A stretch of DNA of 13,504 nucleotides from Clostridia bacterium (GCA_024404275.1 JAKSQG010000031.1:1-13504); one strand, 5' to 3'; counted from the first letter of the stretch, positions 1-6,092 are shown. Numbers and translations are program-made. The notes: generated by a model not told the origin, from the sequence alone.

Positions 1-20
1 TGATACAGGGAAAAAACAGC

Positions 21-49
21 TTGATTTACGCAAATCTATGCTATATAAT
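21..49 (+). promoter_or_regulatory. Sigma-A type promoter of the DUF1508 gene
   Basis: TTGATT at 21-26 and TATAAT at 44-49 are separated by 17 bases, placing transcription start near 56, about 34 bases before the ATG at 90. A perfect 7-bp inverted repeat (TAATGTT, 46-52; AACATTA, 60-66) overlaps the -10 box and the likely start, so a repressor could act here. Confidence 0.7.
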
Positions 50-66
50 GTTCAATATCAACATTA
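46..66. repeat. Inverted repeat over -10 box and transcription start
   Basis: TAATGTT and AACATTA form a perfect inverted repeat with a 7-base centre. Its position over the promoter suggests an operator. It is AT-rich and short, so chance is a real alternative. Confidence 0.4.
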
Positions 67-89
67 AATAACAAATGGAGGCTGCACCT

Positions 90-467
90 ATGGGCAAGTT
101 CGTAATCCGCAATACCAAGACGGGCATCAAGTTTGATCTGAAGGCCGGCAACGGCGAAGTGATTGCCACCAGCGAAGTGTACAAGTCCGAAAGAAGCTGC
201 CGCGCCGGCATCGCGTCCGTCGCCAAGAATGCTCCCATCGCCAATGTGGAAGATCAGACCGTGGAAGGCTACAAGACCGAAAAGTGCCCCAAGTTTGAAG
301 TTTATACTGACAAGGCCGGCGAAATCCGCTTCCGCCTGAAGGCTACCAACGGTCAGATCATCGCCGTTTCCGAGGGCTATAAGGCCATGGCCAGCTGCAC
401 CAACGGCATCGCTTCTGTGCGCAAGAACGCTGACGGCGCTCCCATTGTCATGCAGGAAGACAAGTAA
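90..467 (+). CDS. DUF1508 / YegP-family duplicated-domain protein
   Basis: This 125-residue cytoplasmic protein has two copies of the small DUF1508 (YegP-like) module, roughly residues 3-57 and 68-123. Both copies share the pattern F-x-(I/V)-x6-G-x-(K/R)-F-x-LKA-x-NG-x-(I/V)-IA-x-SE-x-YK followed by a C-x2-GIASV-x-KNA stretch, and each copy has one conserved Cys. The family has no established biochemical role; members are small, often duplicated and widespread in bacteria. I chose ATG 90 over the in-frame ATG at 75 because the GGAGG at 77-81 lies 8 bases before ATG 90, and ATG 75 would overlap that site. It is the first gene of a two-gene unit: the next ORF starts 13 bases after its stop. There is no signal peptide or membrane segment. 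Family assignment is confident; function is unknown. Confidence 0.9.
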   Translation: MGKFVIRNTKTGIKFDLKAGNGEVIATSEVYKSERSCRAGIASVAKNAPIANVEDQTVEGYKTEKCPKFEVYTDKAGEIRFRLKATNGQIIAVSEGYKAMASCTNGIASVRKNADGAPIVMQEDK

Positions 468-480
468 GGATAATACCGCC

Positions 481-705
481 ATGGATATCAAAGCCGAAGT
501 TGAAAAGATCGTCAAAAAGCTGACCGAGGACGAGACCGTCAAGGCCGCTTTCAAAAAGGACCCGGTCAAGACCGTGACCGATCTGCTGGGCATCAAGCTG
601 GATAACGATACGATCAACCAGATCGTTGCCGCGGTAAAAGCCAAGGTGAACCTGGATGACGCCAAGAGCCTGCTGGGCGGCCTCAAAGGCATCCTCGGCA
701 AGTGA
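481..705 (+). CDS. Small helical protein, nitrile-hydratase-leader-like
   Basis: This 74-residue, lysine-rich, mostly helical protein has the middle segment FKKDPVKTVTDLLGIKLDND (residues 24-43). That layout, a helix, then a K/R-D-P turn, then a helix and LGI-x-L-(D/P), matches the pattern seen in NHLP/Nif11-type RiPP leader peptides and in small uncharacterised clostridial proteins. The C-terminus has a double glycine in LLGGLKGILGK (residues 64-74). I chose ATG 481 because AAGGA at 466-470 precedes it by 10 bases; the longer frame from 445 would lie inside the upstream gene. It is translated from the same message as the DUF1508 protein and is followed by a strong terminator. No RiPP-modifying enzyme or peptidase transporter is visible in the window, so a free-standing structural or regulatory role is as likely as a precursor peptide. 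That the gene is real is fairly sure; function is unknown. Confidence 0.75.
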   Translation: MDIKAEVEKIVKKLTEDETVKAAFKKDPVKTVTDLLGIKLDNDTINQIVAAVKAKVNLDDAKSLLGGLKGILGK

Positions 706-720
706 TTTTTGCCCTTTGCA

Positions 721-757
721 AGGCATTCCGGATAATGAATCCGGGATGCCTTTTTTT
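721..757 (+). terminator. Intrinsic terminator after the DUF1508 unit
   Basis: A 13-bp stem (arms 721-733 and 739-751, one G-U pair) with a 5-base loop AATGA is followed by a run of T to 757. This is a textbook Rho-independent terminator, 15 bases after the stop of the small helical protein. Confidence 0.92.
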
Positions 758-804
758 GTTGCGAAGAAGCATGTTTTTTGGGTGTACTTTTGTGCTTTAA
801 AGTG

Positions 805-833
805 TTGACAGTAAAATAAGTCTGTATTAAAAT
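805..833 (+). promoter_or_regulatory. Promoter of the TrpX-type ABC importer
   Basis: TTGACA (805-810), 17-base spacer, TAAAAT (828-833). Transcription would start near 840, giving a leader of about 177 nt before the binding-protein start at 1017. Confidence 0.82.
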
Positions 834-839
834 CGTTTT

Positions 840-990
840 AACTTGGGAAGGAGGAGCCGAACCGTGAAAAACTTCGGGCGATTTTACTTTATCACCGCGG
901 CAGACAGCGTTCGGGTTCCTCGGACCGAAAAACCGGGAAGAACCTGAGCATCTGCCGCCTGTTGTGGTGTGCGGGTGCTTTTGTTTTTTT
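840..990 (+). promoter_or_regulatory. Structured 5' leader of the ABC importer
   Basis: The 311-base gap between genes holds a promoter and this leader. Seen directly: an 8-bp perfect helix (GCGGCAGA 897-904 with TCTGCCGC 951-958) enclosing a second hairpin (GGTTC 914-918 with GAACC 940-944, plus CGG 921-923 with CCG 933-935). There are two copies each of CCGAA (857-861, 925-929) and its complement TTCGG (873-877, 910-914), allowing mutually exclusive pairings. CCGC 955-958 can alternatively pair with GCGG 971-974, just before the T-rich run TTTTGTTTTTTT (979-990), a weak candidate terminator. A 27-codon ORF (864-947) lies inside. It does not match any riboswitch class I can recognise; the bit ACCGCGG at 894-900 recalls a T-box, but the required UGGN is absent. 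A cis-regulatory leader is inferred, not shown. Confidence 0.55.
864..947 (+). CDS. Putative 27-residue leader peptide, aromatic-rich
   Basis: AAGGAGG at 848-854 lies 9 bases before a GTG at 864, which opens a 27-codon frame ending at TGA 945-947. The peptide begins MKNFGRFYF, so codons 4, 7, 8 and 9 are Phe, Phe, Tyr, Phe; the second half is basic and proline-containing. The ORF sits wholly in the leader of an importer whose family includes aromatic amino acid transporters. The stop codon lies inside the 3' side of the leader structure, so ribosome position could change the fold, as in classical leader-peptide attenuation. However, the visible hairpins do not give a simple terminator/antiterminator switch, and a stalled ribosome at codons 7-9 would cover the arm 897-904. 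A real translated uORF is plausible; a sensing role is inference. Confidence 0.5.
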   Translation: MKNFGRFYFITAADSVRVPRTEKPGRT

Positions 991-1016
991 CGAAAAAACG
1001 AAAGGAAATGAAAACC

Positions 1017-1961
1017 ATGAAAAAGATCGTTGCTATGCTGACCGCTATGATGCTTCTGCTGGCTTGTGTGCCTGCTCTGGCTGAAGGCTACACCGTTGGT
1101 ATCTGCCAGTTTGCCCCTCATGTGGCACTGGATGCCGCTACCCAGGGCTTCAAGGATGCTCTGAATGAGCTGCTGCCCGGTCAGGTGACCATTCTGGATC
1201 AGAATGCCCTCGGCGAATTCTCCAACGTCAACTCCATCATTGATACCTTCGTGGGTTCCAATGTGGACCTGATCATGGCCAACGCCACCCCCGCTGTGCA
1301 GGCTGCTGCCAGCGCCACCAACACCATCCCCGTGCTGGGCACCGCTGTGACCCATTACGGCACTGCTCTGGAAATTGAAGACTGGACCGGCGTGGTCGGC
1401 ACCAACGTGTCCGGTACTTCCGATCTGGCTCCCCTGGATCAGCAGGCTGCCATGATCAAGGAATGGTTCCCCGAAGCCAAGGTGGTCGGCCTGCTGTACT
1501 GCTCCGCCGAAGCCAACAGCGTTTTCCAGGTGGAAACCATTGCCGAATACCTGAAGGACATGGGCATTGAGTGCAAGGACTTCTCCTTCACCGACGCCAG
1601 CGATATCACTGCCGCTGCCGAGGCTGCTTGCGCCGCCTGCGACGTGCTGTATGTTCCTACCGATAACACCGCTGCCAACAACACCGAAGCCATCGCCAAC
1701 GCGGTGATCCCGCTGGGCAAGCCCGTTATCGCCGGTGAAGAAGGCATCTGCTCCGGCTGCGGCGTTGCCACCCTGTCCATCAGCTACTACGAGCTGGGCT
1801 ACATCACCGGCCAGATGGCTGCGAAGGTGCTGACCGGCGAAGCCAACATCGCTGAAATGGCCATCGAGTATGCTCCCAATGTGACTTCCAAGTACAACGC
1901 CGATATGTGCGCTGCTCTGAACATCACTCCTGTGGAAGGCTACGTTGCCATCGGCGAATAA
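1017..1961 (+). CDS. ABC importer substrate-binding protein, TrpX/COG2984 family
   Basis: The 314-residue exported binding protein matches the ABC_sub_bind (PF04392) layout: an early VGICQFAPHVALDAATQGF strand-helix unit, NALGE, DLIMANATPAVQAA, the IPVLGTAVTHYG hinge region, GTNVSGTSDLAPLDQQ, and a C-terminal SYYELGYITGQMA helix. Family members bind tryptophan, tyrosine or phenylalanine where studied, but many are untested. The N-terminus MKKIVAMLTAMMLLLAC is a signal peptide with two readings: a lipobox L-L-A-C at residues 14-17, or type I cleavage after ALA at residue 22. Either way it acts outside the membrane. ATG 1017 was chosen because AAGGAA (1002-1007) is 9 bases upstream; ATG 1008 would be only 1-2 bases from it. 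It is the first gene of an importer operon (permease 92 bases downstream). The mature part has an unusual number of cysteines for an exported protein. Substrate is not determined by sequence alone. Confidence 0.9.
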   Translation: MKKIVAMLTAMMLLLACVPALAEGYTVGICQFAPHVALDAATQGFKDALNELLPGQVTILDQNALGEFSNVNSIIDTFVGSNVDLIMANATPAVQAAASATNTIPVLGTAVTHYGTALEIEDWTGVVGTNVSGTSDLAPLDQQAAMIKEWFPEAKVVGLLYCSAEANSVFQVETIAEYLKDMGIECKDFSFTDASDITAAAEAACAACDVLYVPTDNTAANNTEAIANAVIPLGKPVIAGEEGICSGCGVATLSISYYELGYITGQMAAKVLTGEANIAEMAIEYAPNVTSKYNADMCAALNITPVEGYVAIGE

Positions 1962-1975
1962 TCGCTGAAATAAGC

Positions 1976-2006
1976 CCCCGGGAACCGTTTTGCGCGGTTC
2001 CCGGGG
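1976..2006 (+). terminator. Strong hairpin after the binding-protein gene
   Basis: A perfect 12-bp GC-rich stem (1976-1987 with 1995-2006, 7-base loop) lies 14 bases after the stop codon. It is followed by ATTTGGTGTTTCTTTGG rather than a clean T run. It probably protects the 3' end of the binding-protein message or terminates only part of transcription, giving less permease and ATPase than binding protein. Confidence 0.65.
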
Positions 2007-2053
2007 ATTTGGTGTTTCTTTGGATTAATATTAGATTTGTTTGAGGTGCTCCG

Positions 2054-2974
2054 ATGAACTTCTTTGCCTCCCTGCTCAATTCTTTGCCCAGTGCCTCCGC
2101 ACAGGGTATGATATGGGGAATCATGGCGATTGGCGTCTATCTGACGTATCGTATTCTGGATGTGGCCGATCTGACGGTGGACGGCAGCCTGGCAACGGGC
2201 GCTGCGGTTTGCGTCATGCTGATCAAAGGCGGTATGGATACGGGTCTGGCGATGGTGTGCGCGTTTATGGCGGGCATGCTGGCCGGTGCAGTCACGGGCT
2301 TGTTCCATACCAGATGCCGTATTCCTGCCATTCTGTCGGGTATACTGACGCAGCTGATGCTTTATTCCATCAACCTGCGGATCATGAGCAACAAGGCAAA
2401 TACGCCCATCAGTGTGGACAAGTATCCGCTGCTGGTGTCCTCCCGCTATGTTCGCGTGGTGGGTTGGAACAACCCGCTGATTGTGCTGGCTCTTTTTGTG
2501 GCGCTGTTGATCGTTGCGTTGTATTGGTTCTTTGGGACCGAACGCGGCTGCTCCATCCGGGCGACCGGCGCCAACCGTCATATGGCGCAGGCACAGGGCA
2601 TCAATACGGATGTGAACGTGGTGCTCGGACTGATGCTTTCCAACGGTCTGGTGGCCCTGAGCGGCGCGCTGCTGGGACAGTATTCCGGTTCGGCGGACGT
2701 CAACATGGGTCGAGGCGCCATCGTTATCGGTCTGGCGGCAGTCATCATCGGCGAAGTGCTGTTGGACAAGCTCTTCCGTGCTTTTGCGCTGAAGCTGCTG
2801 GCGGTCATCATCGGTGCGATCCTCTATTATCTGGTGCTGCAGGCTGTGCTGCTGCTGGGTCTCAACAGCAATGACCTGAAGCTGATGACGGCTCTGGTGG
2901 TGGCCATTTTCCTGACGGTGCCCAATCTGAAGGGACATCTGCTCAAACCGCGTGCCAAAGGCAAGGAGGCTTAA
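2054..2974 (+). CDS. ABC importer permease, COG4120 family
   Basis: This 306-residue polytopic inner-membrane protein is the permease of the TrpX-type importer. It has about eight or nine hydrophobic segments, and COG4120 hallmarks are visible: ILDVADLTVDGS at residues 34-45 (the family's LTVDGS motif), TGANRHMAQAQGINTD at 171-186 (cytoplasmic coupling region), LSNGLVALSGALLGQY at 195-210, and GRGAIVIGLAAVIIGE at 219-234. The length is normal for the family. GAGGTG at 2043-2048 lies 5 bases before the ATG. It is the middle gene: a hairpin separates it from the binding protein, and the ATPase starts 4 bases after its stop, so the two are almost certainly translated together. It should form a homodimer with two ATPase subunits, taking substrate from the binding protein encoded upstream. 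Family assignment is confident; substrate is unknown. Confidence 0.92.
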   Translation: MNFFASLLNSLPSASAQGMIWGIMAIGVYLTYRILDVADLTVDGSLATGAAVCVMLIKGGMDTGLAMVCAFMAGMLAGAVTGLFHTRCRIPAILSGILTQLMLYSINLRIMSNKANTPISVDKYPLLVSSRYVRVVGWNNPLIVLALFVALLIVALYWFFGTERGCSIRATGANRHMAQAQGINTDVNVVLGLMLSNGLVALSGALLGQYSGSADVNMGRGAIVIGLAAVIIGEVLLDKLFRAFALKLLAVIIGAILYYLVLQAVLLLGLNSNDLKLMTALVVAIFLTVPNLKGHLLKPRAKGKEA

Positions 2975-2978
2975 TAAA

Positions 2979-3776
2979 ATGCTGGAAATCAAAAACGTCT
3001 CCAAAACCTTTTATCCCGGAACCATCAATGCCAAGACTGCGTTGGATAATGTCAGCCTGACGCTGAACGAAGGCGATTTTGTTACCGTCATCGGCGGCAA
3101 CGGCGCCGGAAAATCCACACTGATGAATGCCATTGCCGGCACCTTTGCGGTGGATCAGGGCAGCATCTGCATCGATGGTCGCAATATCACACGCCTGCCG
3201 GCGTATCGCCGTGCGGCGTTTATCTCCCGCGTGTTCCAGGATCCCATGATGGGCACGGCGCCCACCATGCAGATCGATGAAAATCTGGCTCTGGCGGCGC
3301 GCCGCGGCAGCTTCCACGGCTTCAAGTGGGGCATTACCAAGGCGGAAAAGGAACAGTATTATGAAGAACTGAAAAAGCTGCAGCTCGGCCTTGAAACACG
3401 CATGACCAGCAAGGTAGGTCTTTTGTCCGGCGGACAAAGGCAGGCACTGACCTTGCTGATGGCTGCTTTGAAAAAGCCGCAGCTGCTGCTGCTTGACGAG
3501 CACACTGCCGCGCTCGATCCCCGCACAGCCATGAAGGTGCTGACGCTTTCCCAACAGATCGTGGAAGAGCATCACCTGACCACGCTGATGATCACCCACA
3601 ACATGAAGGACGCCATTGCCTACGGCAACCGTCTGATCATGATGGATAATGGTCATATCGTGCTGGATATCTCCGGCGCGGAAAAGAAACAACTGACGGT
3701 TTCTGACCTGCTCAAGCGTTTTGCAATGGTCAGCGGCGAGGAAGAAGTCAGCGACAGATTGCTGCTTTCTCACTGA
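2979..3776 (+). CDS. ABC importer ATP-binding protein, COG1101 family
   Basis: This 265-residue cytoplasmic ATPase powers the TrpX-type importer. All nucleotide-binding motifs are intact: Walker A GGNGAGKST (residues 39-47), Q-loop Gln87 in FQDP, signature LSGGQRQAL (149-157), Walker B LLLLDEHTAALDP (169-181; catalytic Glu174), and the H-loop His207 in THNM. The insertion QDPMMGTAPTMQIDENLALA between Q-loop and signature is typical of the COG1101 subgroup found beside COG2984 and COG4120. ATG 2979 was chosen because AAGGAGG (2963-2969) is 9 bases upstream; the longer frame from 2952 would overlap the permease and lacks its own site. It is the last gene of the operon, with a terminator 14 bases downstream. 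Confidence 0.93.
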   Translation: MLEIKNVSKTFYPGTINAKTALDNVSLTLNEGDFVTVIGGNGAGKSTLMNAIAGTFAVDQGSICIDGRNITRLPAYRRAAFISRVFQDPMMGTAPTMQIDENLALAARRGSFHGFKWGITKAEKEQYYEELKKLQLGLETRMTSKVGLLSGGQRQALTLLMAALKKPQLLLLDEHTAALDPRTAMKVLTLSQQIVEEHHLTTLMITHNMKDAIAYGNRLIMMDNGHIVLDISGAEKKQLTVSDLLKRFAMVSGEEEVSDRLLLSH

Positions 3777-3790
3777 GTGAAAAAAAGAAA

Positions 3791-3824
3791 GGAACCTTCG
3801 AAAAAATTCGGAGGTTCCTTTTTT
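3791..3824. terminator. Bidirectional intrinsic terminator
   Basis: A 12-bp stem (3791-3802 with 3807-3818, one G-T pair, AAAA loop) is followed on the plus strand by six T (3819-3824). It is preceded by an A-rich stretch (3780-3790) that supplies a T-rich tail on the minus strand. It serves the ABC operon and, in the other direction, the convergent gene ending at 3832. Confidence 0.92.
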
Positions 3825-3831
3825 GATGGAA

Positions 3832-4185
3832 TCAGATGGTGCAGTGAACGGTATCAGCCAGAATCACGGTGTCGTATTCATCATGGATAAAATTGCTCAT
3901 GCGGCGTCCGGCGGGCTTTGACGGCATTTCCCTCGTGATGGGGTCGCAGGGCGGCAAAGCGGTGCGGAGCTTTTTGTCGGCGATCGTCAGATAAGTACCG
4001 AAGGCGGCGGGATACTCAAACATGCGTTCAACGCCGTCGATATCGGCCACGATGCAGCCGCCGCGCACGCCGGTGATGTGGCCGCGACCGAACAGGACAT
4101 GGATGACGCGCTTGCCGATCAGCTTTTCGGGGTCCGGCACTCGGAGCTTGCGCGGCATATTACAGGTTACTGCTAAAGTGCTCAT
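3832..4185 (-). CDS. Conserved hypothetical protein with SH3-like segment
   Basis: This 117-residue soluble protein is of unknown function. Residues 21-68 carry the pattern G-K-x-V-x-H-x-x-F-G-x-G-x-(I/V) ... V-A-D-I-D-G-x-E-x-x-F-x-Y-P-x-A-F. It resembles the small beta-barrel (SH3/Tudor-like) segment that recurs in uncharacterised Firmicute proteins and beside nucleic-acid enzymes. The remaining C-terminal 40 residues are unfamiliar. ATG at 4185 is preferred over the in-frame ATG at 4215 because AGAAGG lies about 7 bases before it; the shorter form also begins with a cleaner N-terminus. It is transcribed towards the bidirectional terminator and is separated by 148 bases from metK upstream on the same strand. 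No signal peptide or membrane helix is present. Gene reality is likely; function is not assigned. Confidence 0.7.
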   Translation of the reverse strand: MSTLAVTCNMPRKLRVPDPEKLIGKRVIHVLFGRGHITGVRGGCIVADIDGVERMFEYPAAFGTYLTIADKKLRTALPPCDPITREMPSKPAGRRMSNFIHDEYDTVILADTVHCTI

Positions 4186-4239
4186 AGGGCGGCCTTCTTT
4201 CCGATAGAATCGCATCTTCCTTCCGGAGGGTACGCCCTA

Positions 4240-4248
4240 TTTATAGCA
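4240..4248 (-). promoter_or_regulatory. Possible extended -10 promoter
   Basis: Read on the minus strand, TGCTATAAA occupies 4248 to 4240: an extended -10 (TGn) with a near-consensus TATAAA. No good -35 is seen 16-19 bases upstream. It would give the hypothetical gene at 4185 its own transcript. No convincing terminator for metK is visible between 4216 and 4333, so read-through from metK is also possible. Confidence 0.4.
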
Positions 4249-4333
4249 TTTGTATATGAATTGAAGATGAACGCCCGTGTAAACTTTGTGAACGAACTGT
4301 AAAGGTTATATCAAGTTTTGTTTATGTTGCGAT

Positions 4334-5500
4334 TTACAGCTTGGCGGCTTCAGCCTTCAGCTTTTCGACATAGTCGGTACGCTCCCAGGTGAAGCTTTCT
4401 TCTTCACGGCCGAAGTGACCGTAGGCAGCGGTGGCACGGTAGATGGGACGGCGCAGGTTCAGACGCTCAATGATGGCGGCGGGACGCATATCAAACACGC
4501 GGCTCACGAGATCGGACAGCACATCATCACTGTACTTGCCGGTGCCGTAGGTATCCACCGTCAGGCTGACGGGCTGGGCAACGCCGATGGCATAGGCGAC
4601 TTCAATCTGGCAGCGCTCGCACAGACCGGCGGCCACCAGATTCTTGGCGGCATGACGGGCAGCGTAGGCAGCGCTGCGGTCCACCTTGCTGGGATCCTTG
4701 CCGGAGAAGCAGCCGCCGCCATGGGCGCAATAGCCGCCATAGGTATCGACAATGATCTTGCGGCCGGTCAGACCGGTATCACCGGCAGGGCCGCCGATGA
4801 CGAAACGACCGGTGGGGTTGACATAGTACTTAGTGTTTTCATGCAGCAGCTCGGCGGGAATGACCTTTTTGATGACTTCTTCGATCATGGCCTTTTCGAT
4901 TTCTTCATGGCTGACCGATTCAGCATGCTGGGTGGAGATGACCACGGCATCCACGGCAACGGGCTTGCCATCTTCGTAGGCGACGGTAACCTGGGATTTT
5001 CCGTCGGGACGCATCCAGGGGCAGGTACCGTTCTTGCGCACCTCCGCCATGCGGCGGGTAAGGCGATGGGACAGTGCGATGGGCATGGGCATCAGCTCGG
5101 GGGTTTCGGTGCAGGCATAACCGAACATCATGCCCTGGTCACCGGCACCCTGCTCATGATTGTCGGTGGCGGTGACGCCCATGGAGATGTCGGGGCTCTG
5201 CTCGTGCACAGAGACCATTACGCCGCAGGAGTGGCCGTCAAAGCACATATCGCCGTGGGTGTAGCCGATATCAAGGATCACCTTGCGGGCAATGGATTCG
5301 ATGTTGACATTGGCGGAAGTGGTGATTTCACCCATCACGGTGACGACACCGGTGGTGGCAAAGGTTTCGCAGGCGACACGCGCCATGGGGTCACGCGCGA
5401 GGATCTCATCCAGAACGGCATCGGAAATCTGATCGCAGATTTTATCGGGATGGCCTTCCGTAACGCTTTCGGAGGTAAACAGCTTTCTTACTTTGCTCAT
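4334..5500 (-). CDS. metK: S-adenosylmethionine synthase
   Basis: Methionine adenosyltransferase makes S-adenosylmethionine from methionine and ATP in the cytoplasm. At 388 residues it has the usual family length. Diagnostic motifs are present in order: [12 protein letters not shown] with the catalytic His17 (residues 9-20), the first signature [12 protein letters not shown] (118-129), and the glycine-rich loop [22 protein letters not shown] (261-282), with the characteristic C-terminal AAYGHFGRE (358-366). ATG 5500 is used because the family starts at this point and an A/G-rich site (AAGGAAAAGAAG) precedes it; the in-frame extension towards 5704 runs through the riboswitch and is not coding. 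It is controlled by the SAM-I riboswitch directly upstream and a consensus promoter at 5705-5733, so product feedback is expected. Confidence 0.98.
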   Translation of the reverse strand: MSKVRKLFTSESVTEGHPDKICDQISDAVLDEILARDPMARVACETFATTGVVTVMGEITTSANVNIESIARKVILDIGYTHGDMCFDGHSCGVMVSVHEQSPDISMGVTATDNHEQGAGDQGMMFGYACTETPELMPMPIALSHRLTRRMAEVRKNGTCPWMRPDGKSQVTVAYEDGKPVAVDAVVISTQHAESVSHEEIEKAMIEEVIKKVIPAELLHENTKYYVNPTGRFVIGGPAGDTGLTGRKIIVDTYGGYCAHGGGCFSGKDPSKVDRSAAYAARHAAKNLVAAGLCERCQIEVAYAIGVAQPVSLTVDTYGTGKYSDDVLSDLVSRVFDMRPAAIIERLNLRRPIYRATAAYGHFGREEESFTWERTDYVEKLKAEAAKL

Positions 5501-5535
5501 GTTCTTCTTTTCCTTTCCATACAATACGCGGACAT

Positions 5536-5564
5536 AAAAAATCCGCTCGCAGCAGACGGGCGGA
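5536..5564 (-). terminator. Riboswitch-controlled terminator before metK
   Basis: On the minus strand TCCGC (5564-5560) pairs with GCGGA (5546-5542), extended by an inner CG/CG pair after one mismatch, followed by six T (5541-5536). It lies between the SAM-I aptamer and the metK start, as expected for transcriptional off-switching. Confidence 0.85.
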
Positions 5565-5698
5565 ATCATTGCTTCATGTCTCGCCTTATCTGTCGGTGTT
5601 TCCACCGCCGGAATTAGCACCGCACGTTTTACCGTCGGTTGCCGGGCATCATCGGGCCGTTCCCTCCGCCACTCTTGATAAGGGATGTTCAGTTGTCG
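5536..5698 (-). promoter_or_regulatory. SAM-I (S-box) riboswitch leader of metK
   Basis: The minus strand reads CTTATCAAGAG (5682-5672), followed by GGAGGGA, GGCCCGATGATGCCCGGC and CAACC. Then come the GGTGCTAATTCC core (5621-5610) and the closing AGATAAGG (5591-5584), which pairs with CCTTATC to form P1. These are the conserved landmarks of the SAM-I aptamer, about 100 nt between 5584 and 5683. The expression platform is the terminator at 5536-5564. High SAM is expected to stabilise P1, free the terminator and shut off metK. This is a standard arrangement in Firmicutes. Confidence 0.96.
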
Positions 5699-5704
5699 GT
5701 GCAT

Positions 5705-5733
5705 ATTATAGTAAAATCGTCAGTGAATGTCAA
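5705..5733 (-). promoter_or_regulatory. Consensus promoter of metK
   Basis: On the minus strand TTGACA (5733-5728) and TATAAT (5710-5705) are perfect and 17 bases apart. Transcription should begin near 5698, directly in front of the SAM-I aptamer. Confidence 0.95.
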
Positions 5734-5750
5734 GAGCAAAACCCGCCGAA

Positions 5751-5782
5751 TTTGGCAAATACGGTAAAAAACATTTGCCGAA
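5751..5782. repeat. Inverted repeat between divergent promoters
   Basis: TTTGGCAAAT (5751-5760) and ATTTGCCGAA (5773-5782) pair over 10 positions (one G-T) around a 12-base centre. There is no T run on either side, so it is not a terminator. It overlaps the -35 of the plus-strand promoter and lies just upstream of the metK -35, a position suited to an operator. Confidence 0.45.
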
Positions 5783-5803
5783 AAAGGAAAAAAGCAGTAT
5801 GAT
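5775..5803 (+). promoter_or_regulatory. Likely promoter of the DUF1294 gene
   Basis: TTGCCG (5775-5780), 17-base spacer, TATGAT (5798-5803). The start point would be near 5810, only about 12 bases before ATG 5822, so the leader would be very short and just include the ribosome binding site. It is weaker than the metK promoter it faces. Confidence 0.45.
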
Positions 5804-5821
5804 GGAGATGAGGTGAGTAGA

Positions 5822-6088
5822 ATGAAAATGATGATGACGGTGATCACGGCAGTGATGAGCCTGATCGCATTTGGAATGATGGGCATTGACAAGCACAGGG
5901 CTAAAGCGGGAAAATGGCGCATCAGGGAGCGGACGCTGTTCATTGCGGCACTCTGTCTGGGGGCCATCGGCGGCACGGCGGGCATGCGGGTGTTTCATCA
6001 TAAGACGAAGCACTGGTATTTCAAAGTGTTTTTTCCGCTGCTGGCGGTACTGCAAGCGGTGCTGGTGATATGGATATGGGTCAAATAA
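5822..6088 (+). CDS. DUF1294 small membrane protein
   Basis: This 88-residue inner-membrane protein shows the DUF1294 pattern: an N-terminal hydrophobic helix (residues 3-20), the conserved D-K-x-x-A (23-27, DKHRA), RIRERTL (33-39), a second hydrophobic segment with LGAIGGTAGM (46-55), the conserved HHKTKH (59-64), and a final helix (68-86). Family function is not known; it occurs alone or fused to nucleic-acid-binding cold-shock domains, which are absent here. ATG 5822 is preferred over GTG 5813 because GAGGTGA at 5810-5816 is 5 bases before it. It is transcribed alone, divergent from metK, and closed by the terminator at 6093-6120. Confidence 0.88.
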   Translation: MKMMMTVITAVMSLIAFGMMGIDKHRAKAGKWRIRERTLFIAALCLGAIGGTAGMRVFHHKTKHWYFKVFFPLLAVLQAVLVIWIWVK

Positions 6089-6092
6089 AAAT

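Noticed and set aside
75..92. ATG at 75 as start of the DUF1508 gene
   Set aside because: It overlaps the GGAGG that serves ATG 90 and has no binding site of its own.
887..900. T-box-like sequence in the importer leader (ACCGCGG)
   Set aside because: A T-box needs UGGN before ACCGCG to pair with the tRNA acceptor end; here the bases are TATC. There is also no room between the promoter and this point for a normal Stem I with a specifier loop.
840..960. Known riboswitch (guanidine, TPP, SAM, THF, ZTP) in the importer leader
   Set aside because: I compared remembered core sequences of these classes and none fits. A covariance-model search would settle it.
1008..1010. ATG at 1008 as start of the TrpX-type binding protein
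   Set aside because: It is 1-2 bases from the AAGGAA site; ATG 1017 has proper spacing and gives a standard MKK signal peptide.
36..1355. 439-codon open frame on the minus strand
   Set aside because: It crosses two real plus-strand genes, a terminator, a promoter and a structured leader. No ribosome binding site or domain supports it.
4415..5617. 400-codon open frame on the plus strand
   Set aside because: Antisense to metK and running into the SAM-I riboswitch; the composition is Gly/His/Asp-rich and domain-free.
5501..5704. N-terminal extension of metK
   Set aside because: The open frame continues upstream, but this DNA is the SAM-I riboswitch and its terminator, and the family begins at [13 protein letters not shown].
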